Source: Kalmusia sp. IMI 367209
Taxonomy: Eukaryota; Ascomycota; Dothideomycetes; Pleosporales; Didymosphaeriaceae
Direction: 5' to 3'
Length of the DNA: 64,000 bases
NCBI GenBank assembly: GCA_027946365.1
Contig: JAPEUQ010000006.1
Span: 2,170,001-2,234,000, forward strand
In this document: positions 59,485 to 64,000 of the stretch, piece by piece
Layout: the number at the start of each line of letters is the position of its first letter
Numbering within the stretch: position 1 is the stretch's first letter
Made by a program: the position numbers and the translations under genes
The notes under the pieces: model-generated
What the model saw: the letters and a program-made list of their open reading frames with translations, nothing else
Databases searched by the model: none
Told to the model about the DNA's origin: nothing

Positions 59485-61311
59485 GGCGGCAGGATCGTCT
59501 CGAGGAAGTCGAATAAAAGGACCTAAAGAGGCTTTTACTGCAGCCCCATACCGGCCTTATATACCAAACCGTCGTAATAATAGTGGCATTATCACGTCTT
59601 GAAAAGATGGCTCTGCAATGTCCAAGGCGGCAGGTGGACAAAGTGCCTTCCTAATTCCGATGATACAATCAGTCCCAAGCCTTCGGCCCTGATGAACATG
59701 GCAAACAAGCGAAGAAAGGTCGTTGAGTGTTGATGGGCGTTTGCAAAGTCACATTGGCCTGTATAAATTAAGTAAAGCTTGCCCAGTACTCCCGAACAGT
59801 GTAATTGGAAGGAGGAAGAATTACACCGGCCTTGGCGACAGCGATACCCCATCCTCGGATTATGCTGAGCACCATGTGCCGAGAACGCCCAGATTGCCGA
59901 TCCCGTAGGCTTAACTTCGATAAACGTAAAGTGCATGCTATACGGCGCAGCGGGCATCCCGTTTTCTCCCACTCCAGCGATGTGTTTGACCGCGATAGAG
60001 TCTGGTTGCTGTCTCGCTTTGGCCCCGGCTGACTGGGTCCACGGGCGATCGCATGGACACCAAGTCGAACGGCTTCGTCCGATGCACGCTGGCTCTAATG
60101 GAAGGTGCTTGTGGGTTTCATGTTCTTATCGGGGCCCATGGCGACAGCGCATAGTTAGATTAATTGGTGTGATAGCGCAATCGCTAGGTCGACTGAGCAA
60201 AGAAGTATTGGAGGTCTGTGTATGAGACTGCCTAGATGGAGAATCTTCGCCGATCCGCCAGGACCTGATGAGTCGGAAGGATGCTTCAGCGAAGCTAAGT
60301 AGCGAGTGGGAATGGCTATGGTCGCCGCAAGGCAAGACACCTTTGGACAGCCGGAGTGGTCGTCCCCAGAGCAGCGGCTTTTTGAGGCTGAACACCAGTA
60401 CCGAGATGAAAGACAGGCCACATTCGTGCATATTACTGATGCGCGGGGCGTCGGTCGTCGGCGTATTTAGGGAGGTGCACACTGCAAACACTTGTCACGA
60501 CTGCAGAGAAAGAAGGCACTAATCCCCAAAAGGTTTAGCGAATTGCTTAACGCGGTCCCCGTTTCACTCACGAGGAGACGTATTCAGACGGTGTTGCTTA
60601 AGCATTTCTATATATCTTAATGATCGAATAGGTTGGAATATGATTCAATGCATCGCGATGCATGCAGGGTACCCTTTTCTTGTGTGAATGCGCTTGCTAA
60701 GTGAAATCACCCAGCACTCCCCCTTAGAAAAATCGTGTCCAGAATTTCGACTTCGGCTTCGCTTCTGAAGAATCGATTCTAACCTATATTCCACTGAGTT
60801 TTGGTGTTAGCAAGAGCTAAACTATACGATAGCCCAAAAGATATGGGTGCATAGTAAAATATCAGTGCAAGGCGCTACCGCGTGACAACGTGTGAGCCAA
60901 GACTGTACGTGTGATCTATAGAGCTGCATTTACCAGGGATTATTTACGACTATCGTGATACCTCTACAATTGTGTGCTTTCAGCAAACAATCATTAGATA
61001 AGGATTTAAGACTTATTCTTTTACGTTCATGTGTAGTTAGCCGAGTTGGCTCAAAAAAACTTTTAGTCACTTATCTTCATGTTTGCTAATCCCACCGCTA
61101 AGTATAGGTTAGGTGGTGACCGCAATGCCACCGTTTGCGTTGTGATCTAACTATAACTAAGGCCGTGGTCATTTCGAACACCTAAGTGATCTCTTCGTTT
61201 GCAGGCCAGTAGGCTGCTGATACAGGCAGTCAAAGTCTGAGTCAGATATAAAAGGCTGCAAGTCGTCCGGATCATACTTTTCGAACTTCATTCCATTTCA
61301 GACTTATAACC
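59485..61311. other. Divergent intergenic region
   Basis: 1.8 kb between the divergent starts of the LVIVD-like gene (minus) and the NLR-like gene (plus). ORFs within (59592-59972 -, 60126-60491 -) carry no domain and sit in sequence that becomes AT-rich after about 60540. Promoters of both genes are expected; no RNA gene seen. Confidence 0.4.
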
Positions 61312-64000
61312 ATGATGACTGCTGGGCTTGCTCTTGGTATAGTTTCACTAGGTATTACGGTCTCCAGAGATTTGCTCCACTACTACAGCGACTGGAAGGG
61401 TTACAAAGATGATGTACGACAAGCATACGAAACAATTGATGCCCTGAGCAAGACATTCGCGTTTCTAGATCAATCATTGCAGACCGGACCTAAGACAGAA
61501 ATCTCCCTACACACTGTGGAATGCGTCGGAGCGTGCGAGGATGGAATTCAACGGCTGAAACAGAAGCTGAAAAAGATTCAGAGAGAGTCGCCACAGGATT
61601 TCCAAAACAAGCTCAAAGCTATGCAACTTCGTACGATCTATCCATTTCGGAAAAGTACACTCCAAAAGCTCAAAGAGATTGTACAAGATTTGATCCCGCG
61701 ACTGAGCTTAGCCATACAAGCTACGACACTGGACAATGGGAATGTGACTAGGACTGCGGTCGCTGCGGTCGAAGTCGCTGTTGGTGGAATTGAGCATCTG
61801 ACCAAGGCGATTAACGCATCCTCAATAGACATCCACCACATGGTAGCAGCGGCTGCGGCAGACGTCAAGGTCATACTGAGTACACAAGAGGCCAGAAAGC
61901 TGGAGAATATACTCACGTGGCTGTCCGCTCCGGACTCATCAACCAATCACGCAGCAGCGCGCGCCAAACATGAACCGGGAACTGGACAGTGGTTTCTCAA
62001 GAGCACGGAGTACCATGAATGGCTACTTGGTTCCTCTCCACGACTCTGGCTTTACGGGAAAGCCGGTTGCTGCAAGACCGTGCTCTGCTCTACCATTATT
62101 GAGGACATGCGACACCGATTGTTGGGACAACAAGGCACTGTCCTTGTGTACTTTTATTTCACATTCTCGGACGTACGAAAGCAGTCTTACTCTAGCTTGC
62201 TCCAATCAGTGATTACCGAGTTGAGCCGAGATCGACCTATCCATCCGAGCCTCTCTACAGCTTACGACAAGTACAAACCGCATGCTGCCAATCTCAATAT
62301 CCTCGAAGACATTACAAGAGATCTCTTCAAGAGAGTCGGATTGACATATCTCATCATAGATGGCCTAGATGAATGTCCAGAAGAGCAAAGAGAGGAGGTG
62401 ATGCAGGGGCTAAAACGCATTTTCTTGTTGGAAAAGTCAAGGCTCCTGATTACAAGTCGCAACGAGTCCGATATTGCCGATTGCATGACTGCTTGGTGTG
62501 AGAGAAACTATTACATTAACGAAGAGTGCGTTAATGCCGACATCGACACATACATCAAGAACGCTTTAGCTACTGACAAACGACTGGCTTGCCTATCCGT
62601 CACCACCAAGGAGGAGATTCAGGACGTATTTCATCAAAAATCAGAAGGAATGTAGGTACTCACTCAAGATTCGATAATCCATAAATCATTTGGCCAACGC
62701 TAACGCGGTTCACAGGTTCCGATGGGCGGCATTGCAGCTTCAAGAACTTCGAAACTTGAGGATTCGGAAGGCGCAGTACATCTCGAACAAACTCAATGAT
62801 ATGCCACGGACACTGGACGAAACGTACAATCGTATTTCGTGCGCAATCGACGAAAGTTACTCGGATGAAGTCCGGACAGCTCTTGAATGGATCGCCTTCA
62901 GCCAGAGGCCTCTTTCAGTTGCCGAACTAGCAGCGGCATGCAGCATCCAAATCGGTAGACAGAACGAGGTGTCATTGGAGGAAGGAGATCCAAATGTTCT
63001 CACCGGCATTATTGACGCAATTTCCTCTCTGATAACGACAAGGTGCAATTCGGGCGGCTCGCTCCCACCTATTCTCGTCGAGTCAGATGATGACGAGCCG
63101 CGTGTTATCAAAAGTCGGTACATCGGGAAACGTTACCCACGGAAGTTTGATGCTGTATGCTATACTAAAGAAGTAAGATTTGCTCATTTCTTGGTGAAGG
63201 AGTACCTGATGTCAAGCCGTCTGCGGCAATCGAGCTCTAAGGCGTCCAGGTTCGCGCTTTCTAAAGCTGAAGTCCATCACCATCTTGGTCAGAGATGTTG
63301 TGCATACCTCCTGTATGTTTGCAAGCGGTCGGAAGTACAGGGGTGGATTGACGAGGAAAGAATGCCGCATCCTGGTAATATGGATGAACATTTCCAGAAT
63401 GAGGGTAACGGAGAAAAACCAGCGGACGAGATCTTCCCAGAAAAGTACCTAGTGAATTTCACTTCGCCGTACCCATTGTTGCCTTACGCGACCCAACAAT
63501 GGTTTAAGCATGTAAAGTACGCAGAAGAGAACAGGGGTGAAGAGATTGGCTCCACGCGCTTCCAGGACACCATCTTGGAGGATGACCGAGTGAGAATATC
63601 ATGGCTACGCTTCGTCGATCCGAAAGGCGGTGATTATGTGAACAAGCGTGCGCTTTGGTGGGGGCAGGGCCAAGAACGTCTCCTAGGTTATGAAGGCGTT
63701 TGGCACGATGATACAAAGGTGCTTTATTGGGCATCGCTCCTCGGACTTCGCCAGACAGTCTCATTACTCACTTCAAGTCCCGGTGCCGATGTGAATCATG
63801 TCGGCGGAAGATTCGGTACGGCAATTCAGGCTGCGTCGTACCATGGTCATGAAGATATCGTGGGTATATTGTTGAGTAGTGGTGCTCAAGTCAAAATCGA
63901 AGGTGGCGAATTCGGATCCGCAGTTCATGCAGCTGCCGATCTCGGGCACCGGAATGTAATGGCCAAACTCCTTCTCTCGGAACCAAACGCAGTCAATATC
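61312..64000 (+). CDS. NLR-like protein: Helo-like N-domain, NACHT NTPase, ankyrin repeats (3' end outside window)
   Basis: Exons 61312-62651 and 62716 to beyond the window edge; the second exon is open to base 64000. Residues 1-~200 match the Helo-like N-terminal domain of fungal STAND proteins (GLALGIVSLGITVSRDLLHYY...YKDDV). The NACHT NTPase starts with GQWFLKSTEYHEWL, has the P-loop GKAGCCKT at 249-256, and Walker B YLIIDGLDE at 346-354. A winged-helix-like region (VRTALEWIAFSQRPLSVAELAAACSI) and a linker follow. Ankyrin repeats begin near TAIQAASYHGHEDIVGILLSSGA and SAVHAAADLGHRNVMAKLLL. Proteins of this plan are linked to nonself recognition and regulated cell death in fungi. The usual Gly in GxxGxGKT is Cys here. 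The 64-nt intron joins EGM|FRWAAL in phase. Confidence 0.9.

Overview
The window is from a filamentous ascomycete (Pezizomycotina, perhaps Dothideomycetes; the class is inference). Most genes are broken by short GT-AG introns of about 44-95 bases. The proteins are fungal families: a Zn2Cys6 regulator, a DHA2-type MFS transporter, URK1, PPG1, GID8, MCM6, and a Helo-like/NACHT/ankyrin NLR-type protein. I rebuilt exon chains by hand. Where a full chain is given, the exon lengths add up to a multiple of three and the joins restore recognisable family sequence. I found no tRNA, rRNA, CRISPR or intact transposon.

Layout. 1-1.2 kb: AT-rich flank, probably decayed repeat. 1.2-8.5 kb, all minus: an eIF4E-binding (4E-T-like) protein and the 60S assembly factor Urb1/Npa1. 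8.9-13.7 kb, minus: a 14-helix MFS exporter and a Zn2Cys6 regulator that may act as a pair. 15-17 kb: an orphan gene (+) and a beta-like glutathione S-transferase (-). 19-32 kb is a dense housekeeping block: a conserved protein of unknown function (-), phosphatase PPG1 (+), uridine kinase URK1 (-), GID8 of the GID/CTLH ubiquitin ligase (+), replicative helicase MCM6 (-) and the PP2A catalytic subunit (-). 33-36.6 kb: two unknown conserved or orphan proteins (-). 37.3-40.9 kb: divergent eIF2B-alpha (-) and an aldehyde dehydrogenase (+). 41-44.5 kb: a long coiled-coil protein with an N-terminal membrane segment and an FG-containing tail (-).

The most striking object is at 45.2-50.3 kb (-). Eight exons encode one predicted 1588-residue protein. 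It joins an indoleamine 2,3-dioxygenase-like heme domain, an FAD/NAD(P) reductase module without a flavodoxin (FMN) domain, a cytochrome b5 domain and a long helical/low-complexity tail. Cytochrome b5 and NADPH-P450 reductase are known electron donors for animal IDO, so the fusion looks like a self-sufficient IDO-type oxygenase.

The right side holds a gene-poor stretch (50.3-53.6 kb), an EthD-like small protein, two secreted-protein genes on the minus strand (an M28 aminopeptidase and an LVIVD/choice-of-anchor-B-like protein), and the 5' part of an NLR-like gene that runs off the right edge.
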